From Haemonchus contortus (Eukaryota > Nematoda > Chromadorea > Rhabditida > Trichostrongylidae), in contig LS997563.1 of the NCBI GenBank assembly GCA_000469685.2, forward strand, positions 2,113,281 through 2,177,280: a DNA stretch of 64,000 bases, read 5' to 3'. Numbering within the stretch: the first letter of the stretch is position 1; each line of letters begins with the position of its first letter. The position numbers and the translations under genes were made by a program. Below the pieces are notes generated by a model, which saw nothing but the letters and a program-made list of their open reading frames with translations, was not told the origin of the DNA and did no database searches. Below are positions 38,607 through 51,504 of the stretch, piece after piece.

Positions 38607-39478
38607 CTATTTCCCTCGGCTCCTCGGCCGGCTGTCCCACATCTCCTTCCTCACACGTACTGTCTCGTCGCGTAATATTTGCGATTCTCATTTCAACTCC
38701 ATTGAATTCTTGTCAAACAACGGCGCGTTTTCCGTTTTGATTTCTAGAACGACAAACTGCTTTCACCCGTTTGTCCATTTCCACCGGTGAATTTGACCAT
38801 TTTTCACGCCTTTCCCTGACCACCATCTACCATTTTAAGAAGAACGGTAGCGTAATAGGTAGGGCATTGCTGTAACGAATTGTGCCCCATATCAGCAAGG
38901 TCATAGACATTGGGATGCGAGTGCGCAACTGTCATATTAGCATTAGTCAACATTTTCGATGTACCATTTTCTGCCGTTATAATTTGGAAATCAATTTTGA
39001 ATGTACAGCTGTAGTTTCATTTTTTGTACGATGTAACTCCAGGAACATTCCAAAATGAGCAAATTGTCGGTTTGTTTGCCTATCCATGCGAGTGACTTTA
39101 TCAAGGCGAAATCGCCTACCATTTCGACATTCAATTACTTGCTGTCTCGTTGTCAAGATTTTCGTCCCTGTTGTTGATACGGAGCAGTTCTTCCTCCCCA
39201 GAATTACTGATGTGTGCCGTTTTCAACATTCAGTGAAGCTGTGTAGCAAAGGTAGGGGCATCGGATGATGGGTAAGACTAAGAAATACTGTTACCCTAAA
39301 GGGAGGCGATCAGCACGGACGCAGTAAGTTCAGTGCCAACGTAGAGGACTTGTGGAACAGTCAGCTTTCAGCTTTGCAAGTTTTGTTGGCTGTTTGTCAC
39401 ACCCACTCGGCAGCTTACTTCTTCTTCTGTAACCGGCCGCTAAGCGATCAGAAATCATTGCGATTGTGCTCCAAGTTG

Positions 39479-39496
39479 CTACGAAGTACTTCGTAG
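39479..39496. other. 18-bp perfect palindrome
   Basis: CTACGAAGTACTTCGTAG is its own reverse complement. It could be a dimeric protein site; no partner is identified. Confidence 0.9.
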
Positions 39497-40238
39497 AAGG
39501 GAATGGTTGAGCCACGGGATGTAAGAGGTTGGCCAGGGGCTCCCGGCCGGTGAGAGAGAGCGTTTAGGACTCGATTCTTGGACGATACCCCCTTCACCCG
39601 CCCCTATGGCATCCATGTGAGAGAACTCTAGGGTACTAATGTGGATAGCCGGTTTCCGATTAAATATCTACAGTTTGTAGGTCAAAATTATTAAAAATTT
39701 TAAAAAATGGACCGAAGGCGTTCTCACAGTGTACGGATTAGTCCGAGAGTTTTTCTGATTCATCGTGAGATCTGTGAATTCACCGGTATTTTTTTCTTCA
39801 CAGAAATGCTTATGAATGCTTTTATGCGTATGAAATATAGCGCACGTTTTTTAACATCTTAAGTTTCGATTTTGTTGGATCGTTCGAATTCTTTTCGACG
39901 CTCAAGTGCTCGCGCGACCAATTCTCTCAACAAGTTCGAGTGGCGTGCTGACTGCTGTTGGTGTTGGTGTGACGATGATGGTGAGAGGATCGTATGGTGT
40001 TAGCCGTGTGTGATTTTGATCCCTCGATCTACTTCCTGTTGAAGTTTTAATGACGACCAGTTTTTTCCGTAGTCGCCCACTCCTTCAATTGTCTTCGATA
40101 GAAATAATTTTGCGGCTTCACCTTTCCCGTTGTCTTTCGTAGTTTTCTTCTGTCGGTACATTTCATGGAACACCGAGGGGTACTGTAAAAGTAGTAATCA
40201 TCGGCGAACTTAAACTAAATCATCAAAGCAACCGTTTT

Positions 40239-40568
40239 ATGCACTGCAGCAACGAAAAATACGCTGATTTGGTCTCATCGTTCGTACGGCTGCGACCAGT
40301 CGGTTCGATTTTCAAGTTTTTTCTTATCGATATCCTTAGCCGGAGCGCGGCGAACTCAGATCATGAAGAGCGCCCCGTGAGCGCTTCTCAGGTTTTTTGT
40401 TCGTTTTTCGAAGAATCGAAAAGGAACGGATTAAAGCTGATTAGTCTGGGATGGTTCTCTTGGTCAGTGTTCCTAGTCGTATGCAATGAAAAGGGCAATT
40501 TATCAGTGAAAGCGGTTGATCTCAGTCCAGACAAATGGAACACTGAGTGGTTCTTTCAGTGCATTTGA
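40239..40568 (+). other. Unrecognised 109-codon frame
   Basis: It starts MHCSNEKYADLVSSFVRLRP and includes SRSAANSDHEERPVSASQ before a CAG|GTTTTT that could be a weak donor. An acceptor-like ACTGCAG lies just inside the start. The 5' half sits in a CpG-rich segment. No domain is recognised and chance is the likelier explanation. Confidence 0.12.
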
Positions 40569-43288
40569 CCTTTCTAATCAAAAGGCTCGTGATGATCTTT
40601 ATGATGGTATTAACAAATTAAAACCTTAAATGGTTTGAGGCCATCATGTGCCGACTGCAGTTGATACCCCCAAGATAATAGTCCTTCTGCTTTGAAGAAA
40701 TAAGAAACCTAAGATTTTAATAATGACGGTTTTTCCGTGCCTATAAGTACCTCCAGATGTCGGCTAGTCGAGAGAAGGAAGTTAATTGGTCATATAGAGG
40801 GATCTATTGACTTGTGCTGTTGCTCTCAATGACGTCTGAATGTGAAGATAGGGGAATACTTCGAATATTTCTACGAAACCAACTGGTTTCTGGTCAGGAA
40901 GTAGCAGTGGTTCGGAACGAACTCTCTGACCTTCTGGATTCGTCATTTCTTGGACTTTTCGACCGGAGTTTTGAACAAACCTGCCCCAGATCATGGTTGA
41001 GCCTGCTACTTTTACCTTGCATTATATTTTGTGAATAAGCTTCCTCCTTGTACATTAGGCATCCCCCGACTGTCCAAAAGAATGCCTTTCCCATTTTTTC
41101 TTGAGAAACCAACTCTTTCACCGGAAACTTTTGCCATTATGAACCAGTTAGCGATTTTCTGTGAATGTTTTTTGGTGTGTTCAATGTAATGGTAGACTTT
41201 TTAAACTGTAGAAATGTTATGTGACAAGTGTGTTTAAACAGTTTCGAATGATGACGATGATTATGAAGAAATCGATTTTGCGAAGTGCACTGCGGTCGAA
41301 ACAGGTGGATAAACACTGAAAACACTGAAGCAGGCCATTTGTTCGGCAAAGAAATGTTGGACGAGTGAGAGAGTTGCGAGGGTGGCTTTCAGATTTGTCG
41401 TCTTCAATAATAGGCGATGTTGAATTTCCTACCGTACCGTGAACGTCGGTTCTGACACGCTTTTCACGCAGCACTCGCCCACACGGATTTCCTCGTCTGT
41501 CGTCTACAGTTCTTCGATTCGAACCTTTGCGTCGTCTTTTCCTAGTACGTGACTTCATATTCGAAAGTGTTGTTGTGTGGGACTGGGTTAGCCCCACCCA
41601 TTTCTGTGAGTTTGAGCGCATGGGGATACAGAAAGGGGGCGAGGATGAGATCAGACCGAATCTTCACTTCTTGTGTATTTTGATCATGTCCAGCATCCAG
41701 CATGTACGGTAGAGAAACGGATCTGTTGTTTGGAGATTCTGGGCTCCTGTTGAATCTGCGTCTTCTCCAATCGACAGTTCCGATGTTCCGGCACCTTCTG
41801 GGTTTATCCTTGATGCTTTGACATTCGCTTTTGGGGTTAATGAAATGCTGCTGCTCGTCTTTGATCTCCTCTCCTTCGGGACCGACCTAACTTATTATTT
41901 CATCCCTTGTCTTATAGAACCTTTTCTGACGCCATTCACAGGAGATCTACAACTGAAGTCATGCACCTTTGACTATAACTATAACTTTGCGTTCACTTAC
42001 AACGGTTGCTGAGGATCCAGTGATTGTTTATTTGGCGAATGCTCCACTAGGACATGATTCAGGGTGATTTCAATTACCATCTGGGCAGAATAACGACGAC
42101 ATCCCTCATTTCATCGTTGGAAACGTCCGTTGTAAATTTTTAAGCAGTGTTTTGAGATGACATCCTACTGGAAGTGTGTTTGTTCAACCACTTTTTGTGA
42201 TTGTCGCAGTAGTTGAATTCTTTGGAAAAAAAAAGAATTCCGTACGACGGAAAATAGAGCAAAAAGCTATTGAAATGCGCAAAGTACCAACTACAGTAAC
42301 CCAATCGGTAGAGGATTTTCCGGTATGGCACGTCATTGATTTCTGTGATTTGGTGGTTGCTGTGAACGAAGTTCGAAACTTTATTCGAGAAAAGATCAAA
42401 TTTGGTTTGACAATTTAAGAGAGTGATGAATACGGTAAAGGCCATTGCGTTCATCACGATGCCTGTGTCTGTATGTGTGCGATTGCGGTCTGATGAACTG
42501 GTTTTCAGCAGCAGCGTGTATGGGCGGGATTTCCTGATTCGGTGACCGAAACAGTAAGCGAGTTTGCAAGAGTCGAAGCAATGATTGGTGTTTATCAAAC
42601 TAATTGTTCGTATAACTGGTTCGGGTGACAGATTCCATCGCATCTCTTGGATCCTTATTCCACTGATCTTCAAACGCGACATATTCGTTTATAATTCATC
42701 AAGACAGGTACGAGCCATTATCTAACCCAAGGTGTGAAAGGGTTTTCGCATTTGCGGTACGGGAGTGTTAGAAGGCCTGCAGAGGAGTGACGTTAGGTTG
42801 AGCTTGTCCTTTTCATCCTCATTGCAAATTTGCTTGAATTTTCGTTCAAGGATGTGACCCTAAGGTCAATGGGGTCTTATTATGGGACGAACTAACCAAA
42901 GGAACTACCATTTGTTGGGTAGTTTTGAGCTGAATCTCACCTTGACTTGAGCAGCAATTGGTACAGGACTAACAGTAGAAGATGGCGTCTATACTCCCTT
43001 ACGATGGAAGGTTGAGCTTGTGTTCATTACAGTTGGTTTAATTGATCCGGATTCCATTCTATAGAGAAATTGGATGCAGTTAAGAGCCTAGAACAAATAG
43101 TTAACGGTGAGGGAATAATGGTTATTGAACTGGTTCTTTAATATGGTAATAAAATCGGTATCTAGTAACGTATGTAGGTCGGTAAAGAGAAATTGGCGTA
43201 ATTTCACTGGAAACCGAACGAGTTCCACTTCGTCGACGTTGTTCGGTCTTGTCCGAAATGATTACTCTTTTGACTTTTCCAGAGCTCA

Positions 43289-43341
43289 CTCTAGGCCCTT
43301 GATCTATTCTTGAGGTTCGAAGGAATGGGAAAGGCCTAGAG
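43289..43341. other. Imperfect 53-nt hairpin
   Basis: CTCTAGGCC(C)TT pairs with AAGGCCTAGAG, and an inner ATTCTT/AAGGAAT stem closes a GAGGTTCG loop. Confidence 0.55.
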
Positions 43342-44730
43342 CTAGCCCTAATCGCAAATCCACCCAGAAGTACAGTTCCGAAGTGATGCGACGATTTAAT
43401 CGAGAGACCGCGGATGGGACAAGATACGCGTTTGTCGCGATCGAAGAATTCGGGTTCCAAACATACCAGTTTTGTGCTGCTAATTCACATACATACACTC
43501 ACGAACACTGTTTACTACTCCAACTACCGCAAACGTCGCGTCCATCGCCTGAGTGCTCGATCGGCTGATGTTCTCATCGTCGACGTCGTCATCTATTTTG
43601 GTGGGTTAGGTGTGATACTTGTACTGGTAATGATGGTAGAGGCTGGTGTGCATATGCCACTGGTGGATGCTGGTTGTTGGTCAGAAAATAATTGTTTTTT
43701 CGATGAATTGTATAAATAACAATGTCGTTTTCGACTATCCGGTTGCCAGAAAAGTGCTAATCGTCGCATCGCAAACGCGAAAATGCTCGTCCGTCCGCCG
43801 TTCGTTCAGCCGGCCACAACATCAGCACCTCTTGCATCACCATCCCCAACTTATCCATGTTCTGAAGGGCATAGAAAGTGATTGCTGTCTGCTGGATTTT
43901 CCTTTTTAGGACCTTCATAGCATTTCCCTTTCAAAGTAGTTCACACTTTTTCTTGATAACATTTCTCGAAGAGTTCCAAGTTAAATGGCATAGCTGGTCA
44001 AATATAAAAGAGGCCTTAATCAGGATAAGGTTGTACCCACATTTATGGGTAATTCGCCTTTTGAAAGGTTAAGTTGTTCCAGTAGGTTTTGCCATGAACT
44101 TCCTCGTTCCAGCAGCTGTGGTTCTTCAAACCTTCCCATGAAGTCCTCTATACTTCTCGCTTCCCCTTCATGTCCAGATCTTGCCTTGAGTGAGGTACCA
44201 TCAGCATCATGGTATTCTGATGCCGATCACAGTCTCTGTTTAGTTTGAGCCAGTCAGAAAGTCACTGGATGAACATTTGGGAAAACTCTCTTTTCAGTCC
44301 AGTTTCATTCCCGGAATGATCTGTCTCTGTTCGCTGTTCACAAGGCTTACGTGTAGCCTTTCTTCGTGCTGTCCTTGGTGGATTAGTTGTTTAAGTCGAA
44401 TGAAGTGCAATGGCTTTAGTTCGATCGCCATTTGAGCTTCATCTTGAGACAGCACCTCTAAATAGCTTGAACTTCACTGAATTCTAGTCTTGCTCTTCAG
44501 TGAACGTGTGACTTTGAAGGTCTCTTCTCTTCTATGAAATTAGCCTTCTGCCGTGGCACTCAGAGGCTGGAAAACTTCTGGCTAATCGCGGATATAGCTT
44601 TCTGGGTGAATTGAAGTGCTTGAAGTCCTTGGTGCCTGTTGAGGAGCAATTTAGGAAAGGGATGTGTGGATAGGTGTGAGTGTGAGACGAGTATAATAAA
44701 GGTTTCAAGTGGATCGTCGTCATAAGGGCT

Positions 44731-45072
44731 ATGATGACGGTGGTGGTGGTGGCTGCTGCCAGCAATGGCTGTTCATTCCCCTATCGGTCGTCTGTGAAAT
44801 TCGACACGATCGACAAATTGCCTTGTGAGTGTCGAATTGAATTGTTCACACCGCAATTATCACTTTCCGAACTGAAGTTTTGGTCCAGTTCTCATGTTCC
44901 CATGGCTTGTTATGGCCATTTCTCTGAATACGCTGTCTTAGCGCACTCAAGCTACCCTCCAGAAACTTTGAACAAAACCTCCAGAACCGGAGGAAGAGTT
45001 ATTTTATTCTCTTTCGCACAGCTATTGGATGTTTACAATCTTGAAGGAATATTGATTGAAATCGTTTTGTGA
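44731..45072 (+). other. Unrecognised 113-codon frame
   Basis: It begins MMTVVVVAAASNG from GTG/GCT triplets, continues with SSVKFDTIDKLPCECRIELF and ends in a hydrophobic tail. There is a GTGAGT donor after GACAAATTGCCTT, so the first third could be an exon ending in phase 1; that phase does not match the known 49461 exon. No family is recognised. It may be chance. Confidence 0.15.
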
Positions 45073-48000
45073 AAAGGCAAAAACGGACGAACGCCTCCGT
45101 TCTTTCCCTCTTTTCTTCAAGAAATCTTGCTGATTTTGGTTTTTGTCTTGATTTTTCTCCACATTTCTGTTGTCCCAACCATTTTTGATTCCCATCGGCC
45201 AAGATATCTCCGTAAATCGGAGTCACTGCCGGGAAATACGTGTAGGACATAAATTTTGACAGAATTCTTACTGTCACGGGATGGTACAGAGGAGCATGAG
45301 CGTTCCCTATAGCTCATGCTTGACAATAAGGTAGTTTATAACCTGGCATTCAGCCAAGTATCAGCAAAAGTGCAATCTCCTAAAATTTAGCGAAGATTTC
45401 TTTGTGAAATTTTTGATATTTCGAGAGAAAGTTTTGACGAAGCTTCTTCCTTCTCCTCTCAGCCCAGTTCCTTTGCCTTTTTGGAGCACCATGGCAGATT
45501 GACTGTCTGAGAGCGTTTCCCAACTGGGTTCAGACTTTTCAGCAAGCGTTTCCCGGTACCGTATCCATTGCTTTTACATTCTCCAGCTTGAAATCATTGA
45601 TGGATTTTGAGCCTAACTTCGTACTTAGTTCAATGGGACCAATAATCATCCGATTGTTAAGTAAACGGTTGTTTATGTGGCTTATCCTGCAGATTTCACA
45701 GTACATTATACTAATTGATTGGCACTCGAAGTAGTAAGGGTTTTCGTGTTGTTTTGGCTTATGGTAATGTCGACAAACTCACGACCACCACTTATCTTCT
45801 TTACAGTATACCGAATTTGTTCGTTATTTCGATTGAACAATATTTCTGATCATTGTAGTTGTTTGACAGAGAATTAACTCTTAACCAAACAGGTAATTTC
45901 GCGCAATTAAAGAGAGTTGGCGTGAATTTGCCCTTTCATGGTGTGGTATTTTGATGTTGGGGAAAAATGATGACTGAAAATGCAAAACCGGATGTGCATG
46001 TGTGGGGGTGATTACACTGTCGTTCATTACCGTTTATATTTACCTGGACGAGAATCCCGGGAAATGGATTGGACCTCATGGGTGGCCCACAATGTAGAAG
46101 CTTTCGTCGTTCACACCTTCTGATCGTCACAACCGTCTTCGACACTGCTTCAGTCGGCTGTGATCGCTGGTCTGGTGATCGTCGCTAGAAATTACTGAAC
46201 TGGTCTCTTTTTGAGCACACAACGAAAATGGGCGCCACTTTGTGAATCGAAACCAGTTGATGTAAGATGTATGTTGGCATGGTGGATGGTGATGGTGATG
46301 GGGTGGCGATGATTTACTGTTTTATCCACGCAATCACTGGGGTAATCTCTCTAGGTAATAGAAAGGACGAGATTTCCACAAACAACCCCATACCTTCGCC
46401 TGCACCATCGTTCTGAACCCGTGACCCAAGCCCGATCTAGATTTGGGAGCTCTTTCCCGAGTCCCGAGCTTCTCGGTATTTTTGTCTGCCGCATGCATGA
46501 GACATCTGTTATCAAAGATTGAACATCGTAGGACTTTGCAAGTCATAATACTCAAAATCTGGGTAGTTAGTAGAGTTGTAAGCCTCAAGTAAAGCTGTAA
46601 AGCTGCTATGTGACATGAAACTACTTATGTTACGTATTCCATAATCTCCTATCAATCCTACCCGTTATTTCGCATCTATATCATGGATTAGCTGGATTTA
46701 ATATCCTAATACGGGAATATCTCACTCCATTAAGATTTCGTACTAATCAGCTTTGAAATCCGGTGACTCAGTTAAGATGAACTCCGTTTTCCAGTTGCTG
46801 CAATCCATGTGTCAACGACATCTCCGCAGTGATTCTCTAATGGTCACAGGATTTTTCGAGTTTCTCTCACTCCCTTCCATTCCCCCTCCCCATTCTTCCA
46901 ACCCACTGGAATTTTTCAAAATAGGTACCTGAATCGCATCGAAATGTTGCGAAATAACGAGGTCTTTCTGTGAAGTACTGAAATCATAACAATTTCAAAA
47001 CCGGTTTTCAAAGCATTTCAGTCGAAAATCTAGGAATTTTCGGGATTGATCCCTTGGTTTTTGTTTTCAAATGGGAGATCCTATGACAACTATAATGAGT
47101 AAATATGGTTATTACTATTTTTAACATCTTTTCCTCTGTACTACTCACCAGCCCCGTGGAGGTTATTTGCGGTCAATCGTGGAGTATTGAATCTTTAAAG
47201 GTCGCTCTTCGAAAAGACTGTTCCGCTAAGTTGTTTCGAATTTTTGGATTAGATCTGCCTGGATAGCCGTAGATAGATTCCAGAGCTATTTTAACAATAC
47301 TCCAACTATTTCTTTCCAAATAGACCCCTTCAAGCAGTCTTTCTGGCGTTACGGACTTCATTCCTCTGATCGCAAGGTGACCACTTCACGACGCTTTTGA
47401 TTTCAACACCGATCTATATGTATAAATTAAATTAGATTAGAAATTCTTGCACGAATATTTGCAAATGCGGGGCCTTTCCAATTTTGGCCTAATTTCATAA
47501 CGTGTTATTGGTTGTCTCCTGAGTAATTTCATTAGAGAAATGAGCCTATTGGTTAGATTTTCGTTCTTAGTCTTTCCAAATATCGTTCAGGGTTGGTTTT
47601 CTTCATGTGAGTGGTTCTTCTCTGGGTAGGGCTGTAGATTCAAATAAGGTGAAATATTAAAGCAAATTAGACTGTGCATGAGAGCTTGAGAGAATAGGTT
47701 CGGATCCCCCTAGAAAAAATGTGTAAACTTCCAGTGTCCGAGGTGCATCATAGAGCAACGGACGAAACTGATGGAACTGACCGGGTAAGATCGGATGGGA
47801 ATAGTCGGCTGTGCAAAAATTACTCTCTTTTCGCCTTTTCTCCGTCTTCCTCTGTGTGGGAAACGGCCCTTATTGAAGAATGGTCCAACCACGATGTAGC
47901 TTCTGCAACCTTCTTTGAAATTGGACTTGGATGACGGGTTATCTTTTGCCTGCCTAGAGCTAATAAGGACACTTTTGGTTGCCAGACAAAATCTTTGGTA

Positions 48001-49460
48001 TTTCAATATGGACGGGAACAAAAGTCGTTTATTTTTCGCCAAAGCTCTGGGACATAAGAGGGTGTCGTTATGCATGACGACGGCGGAATGCTTAAAATTT
48101 CAATGAAACTTTAATGAGCGAATTGTATACATTTGATAAAGAGGCGGTGATGAAAACGTGATGGTTCGATGGAATTGTAACGTTTTTGAATTGGGAATCG
48201 TACAGCGTCGGAGATCGCTAAGCAATATTTTACTTCATCGTGGGTGGTCACTGTCGTTCTAGGAGACGGCTACCGTTTCTTCATTGGACTTTGTTCTAGC
48301 TACGGATTATATCTACAGAATTTTTTTTCTTACTTTGACTTTCATTCTTTAAGTTATCTAGTTTATACTACTTCTAGTAAGGTTCCAATAGGATATAGAA
48401 GTTTTGCTGACTCCGTGAACTCCGGCTACCTGGGTGAGCTTCAGTTACCTGGTGCCGTTTTCCCTCCCCATTGGTTTGCTTCTCCCTTGGAAGTGTTGGC
48501 TTTATCAGTCAGTCCCGCCCATTTAATATGTGAATCTCCTAAATAGAACAATGTTTACATTCGTGACTTGTTCCAGGATGATTGTTCCGTGATTTACTTG
48601 CAAACGAAAGTTTTAATTAGCTTTCTTTCAAGTAGACTTTTGTTAGAAGATAGTTTCCTTCTGTTTCCTATCTGCCAATCATCTGTTTTATTACGGTCAT
48701 AACTATCTTCGAAATAGATAAGATTTTATGGGAGGAAAATTAGCGAAGAGAAGAATTAGTATGGAATTTATCACAGCCCTTTGTCAGCATTTACTTAAAC
48801 TTATGTACTTACCGTTCCTATTATCTGGTAACATTCCTCGAGAATTGAAAGAAAATAATTTAAATTATCGAGCGATTTTGCTGAAACCACTGACTGCTTT
48901 TCCAATGAGCTTCGCTTCTACACCAGATCTACACTTCAGAACACTCCAAGATGCTTAGATTTATATCAGGCCATAAGATTTGGTTAGAAACTTGTTAGAG
49001 ACTGAAGTTTTGTATTAAATGGCATAGGTTGTAAAGTATTTCCATTCGGGATTGGGATTTCAAGGTCGTTGGGCTAACACAAAGCGGATTTCACTTCAAA
49101 AAATAGTAGAAATGTGCACTTTTGTGCATTTATGGTACGATATTATATTGATTCATGAGTGTACGTTCATGAACTTGGATATGGGAAAGCCTAGACCCTT
49201 CAGGGATTTGTGAACATGAAGGTTCCTATATGATCCTCCCATATCCCTTTCCTTTGATCTTCCTTTCTCTGTTCCCTAACCGATCCAAAATCATTGTGAA
49301 ATTGGCCGCGTCGTCGTATTCTCCAGAAGCTCCTATTCAAAGGAATAGATGATGAACTGTTGTTTTCTTGTTGTTGACTCCTTCTAAAATCTAAGTTGTT
49401 CGAGTTTTCCCGACTGTTTTGTATGATGATTAGTTAAAAATGAATTTTGGTCGTTTTCAG

Positions 49461-49529
49461 GACGAGGAGACGACCCAAACGGGTGGTGGTAAAGTGTTCA
49501 ATCCGGAAGCGTACTGTGACATTTGTCAG
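49461..49529 (+). CDS. Internal exon: N-terminal half (Cys pair) of a C2H2 zinc finger
   Basis: This 23-codon exon has phase 0 at both ends. It is preceded by GGTCGTTTTCAG and followed by the strong donor GTAAGT. It encodes an acidic/Thr/Gly lead-in (DEETTQTGGGK), then FNPEAYCDICQ, which supplies the C-x2-C of a classical C2H2 finger. The finger is completed by the next exon at 59370. Family knowledge: C2H2 fingers bind one zinc and usually contact DNA, so the product is probably a nuclear transcription regulator; that role is inferred from the domain. I do not recognise the specific orthologue and give no symbol. The exon is not the start of the gene because it lacks an initiator; the candidate first exon is at 35701. 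It lies in AT-rich flanks, and the coding reading is supported mainly by the in-frame completion of the finger. Confidence 0.88.
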
Positions 49530-50092
49530 GTAAGTACCTACCATATATTGGCCTTTTATAGTTCTATTCTCTCTACCTGTCTCCTCCTCTATCGCTGTGA
49601 AGTCCCATTTTCGTCGTTGCATTGGTCATGCATGATGGTTTTTGTTATTTTCAAGATTTTAATTTGATTTACTGGTTGTTAGTGATTATGGCGATGTTCT
49701 GCGGAAAGGTGAATAAAGACGTAGGACAGACAGGCGCAGTGGTGCCAAAGGCCTGGCCTGCCTGTTGGTTGTGTGTAGTGTGCCAGTGTTAAATGGACGT
49801 TCTGATGCATTAGTCGATTTTTGTACGTGAGCATGTGTTCATTCGATTTTGTCGACGACCAATAAGTCATCAGCAATTTTTCGGTAGTCTGCAGGATTGA
49901 TAGCGCATGTGTTTATCTTCTTGTTGATGAGTTATCCTCTGAAGTTTAAGAGTAATTTATTACCAAGAAACATGTGTGACTCGTAATTTATGACTTGAGT
50001 CCGCTATAACAACATGGTTTCAGTTCTAAGTTTCTTAGAGGTTTCAATGGAGTAGAAAATGGTAAGGAATCAGTTAGAAATGAAAGTGTAAG

Positions 50093-50106
50093 TTACTAGC
50101 TAGTAA
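50093..50106. other. 14-bp perfect palindrome
   Basis: TTACTAGCTAGTAA, in the large intron. Confidence 0.85.
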
Positions 50107-51372
50107 TCCCTTCCCTTGGACTACAAATGGCCAATAAAAGTCGAGTGAGTTTCAGAAAGCCAATGAAACTTTAAGTCTTCTGCTGTAACTGTAAGTATTG
50201 TGAGTACCAATAAGGGGACTAAAGTACCTAAGTTTGCAGCAAACGATGGGTACTTAGTGACTTAAATTCATGATCATCTACGGAGAGCCAGGTAATTCTT
50301 CTAGCAATGAAAGGGTTAACTAGTTGATTAACTGGTAAAGGGGCTGATCGATTTGTTGTGATTGTTTGCTAAAGAGTCAAGAGCAAAGTTGCGAATAGTT
50401 GTAGACTACCGATATGGCACATTTTCATTCACTGCGCTTTCCTTTGTCCATTGAAACCGACTCTGTTGAGGTTTTCCATTTTACCCGTTCAAGTCCCTTT
50501 CAATTTAAGGTATTTACCCGGCTTCTCTCACTATTTTTCAAGGTTAGCGTGGAGTGAGTTTTTGTTTAGGAAAATTTCAGATTAATTGTGATTAATTATG
50601 AACTGTAAACTTCCATTCAAAAATTATTCCTTGATTAGTCTTGAATTTCTGGTTGTTTTGTAAGGTTTACCACTTCCTATTGCAAAACCAGGGCGGGACT
50701 ACATGCTAAATTATTAACTCTTATTGACAGGTTATCGGTAAGAAATCACTTTCATTGATATGCAGCACAAGAACCAGAATAGCGAAGTCCAACGCCGTTC
50801 TTTGTCCATCAAATAACCATGCCTTCAAATCAAAAATTAGGGCGCTCTGGAAATAGTGCCTCTTTAGTTGTCTTTTTATTACAAAAGTACAGTAGGCAAT
50901 CTGGTGGTTAAAAGGCTTCAAGAGGGGCTACTGGAAATTTTTTGGGAAAACGTAAGCTTAATTCTGATAGGCACAGGTCCTGCTGAAGAGCTATGTAAGT
51001 ACTCTTCATAACCTATGGCACAACTAAAGTTTGTGAGAGGAAAAAAATTTAAAAAATTTGGAGTCGTCTGATGGAATTGTTTGATTTACTTGGACGGACA
51101 TAAGGTCCTATTGAAATTGCCAGTAAAATATGAACTACAATTGTAAATAAGTATCTCCGAAGTTTCCTATACAGTCTATCTTTTCAGATCTTTTCTCCGT
51201 TTTGTAAATAAATAGAAGTAAAGGGTTTTTGGCATAATGCCAGCGTGAAAACGAAATTTTTGTAGTTCGCCGGATGAAAACCGAAATTGTTGGTCTTCGT
51301 AAGTTGAAGTAAGTGGGTGGAGCTACCGGAAGACGCATATGGGAGCGGTTCAATTCGAGCATGCATGCGGTT

Positions 51373-51385
51373 TGTGTGTGTGTGT
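51373..51385. repeat. (TG) dinucleotide run
   Basis: About six TG units in the large intron. A similar run is at 21076-21085. Confidence 0.85.
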
Positions 51386-51480
51386 TGAAATGGGAATGAT
51401 TTGAGGGGAGCGCAAAAAACGCGTTAATGGAAAGAACAAAAACTGGCAACGTTTGATAAGGATCGCGGTCGTCGAAACAT

Positions 51481-51504
51481 CAGCAGCAGCAGGAGCTGCA
51501 GCAG
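51481..51504. repeat. CAG cluster
   Basis: Four CAG units, then GAGCTGCAGCAG. One frame reads HQQQQELQQLLSGSS but is closed by stops just upstream and has no usable acceptor. Confidence 0.8.

Larger units (their letters stand above)
35708..49460 (+). other. Possible first intron of the zinc-finger gene, or intergenic
   Basis: If the ATG|GTAAGC exon is right, this is a 13.76 kb intron ending GGTCGTTTTCAG. CpG-rich segments lie near 38380-38660, 39890-40420, 41380-41540 and 43380-43870. The unrecognised frames and the hairpin at 43289 are listed separately. A degenerate pol III A-box-like TAGCGTAATAGG lies near 38846 without a good B box. Confidence 0.45.

Noticed and set aside
38835..38930. 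A-box-like TAGCGTAATAGG, possible second tRNA-derived element
   Set aside because: No recognisable B box and no foldable arms.
42140..42682. 180-codon minus-strand open frame
   Set aside because: The longest frame in the window, but at this length one such frame is expected by chance; residue composition is random and there is no domain or splice signal.
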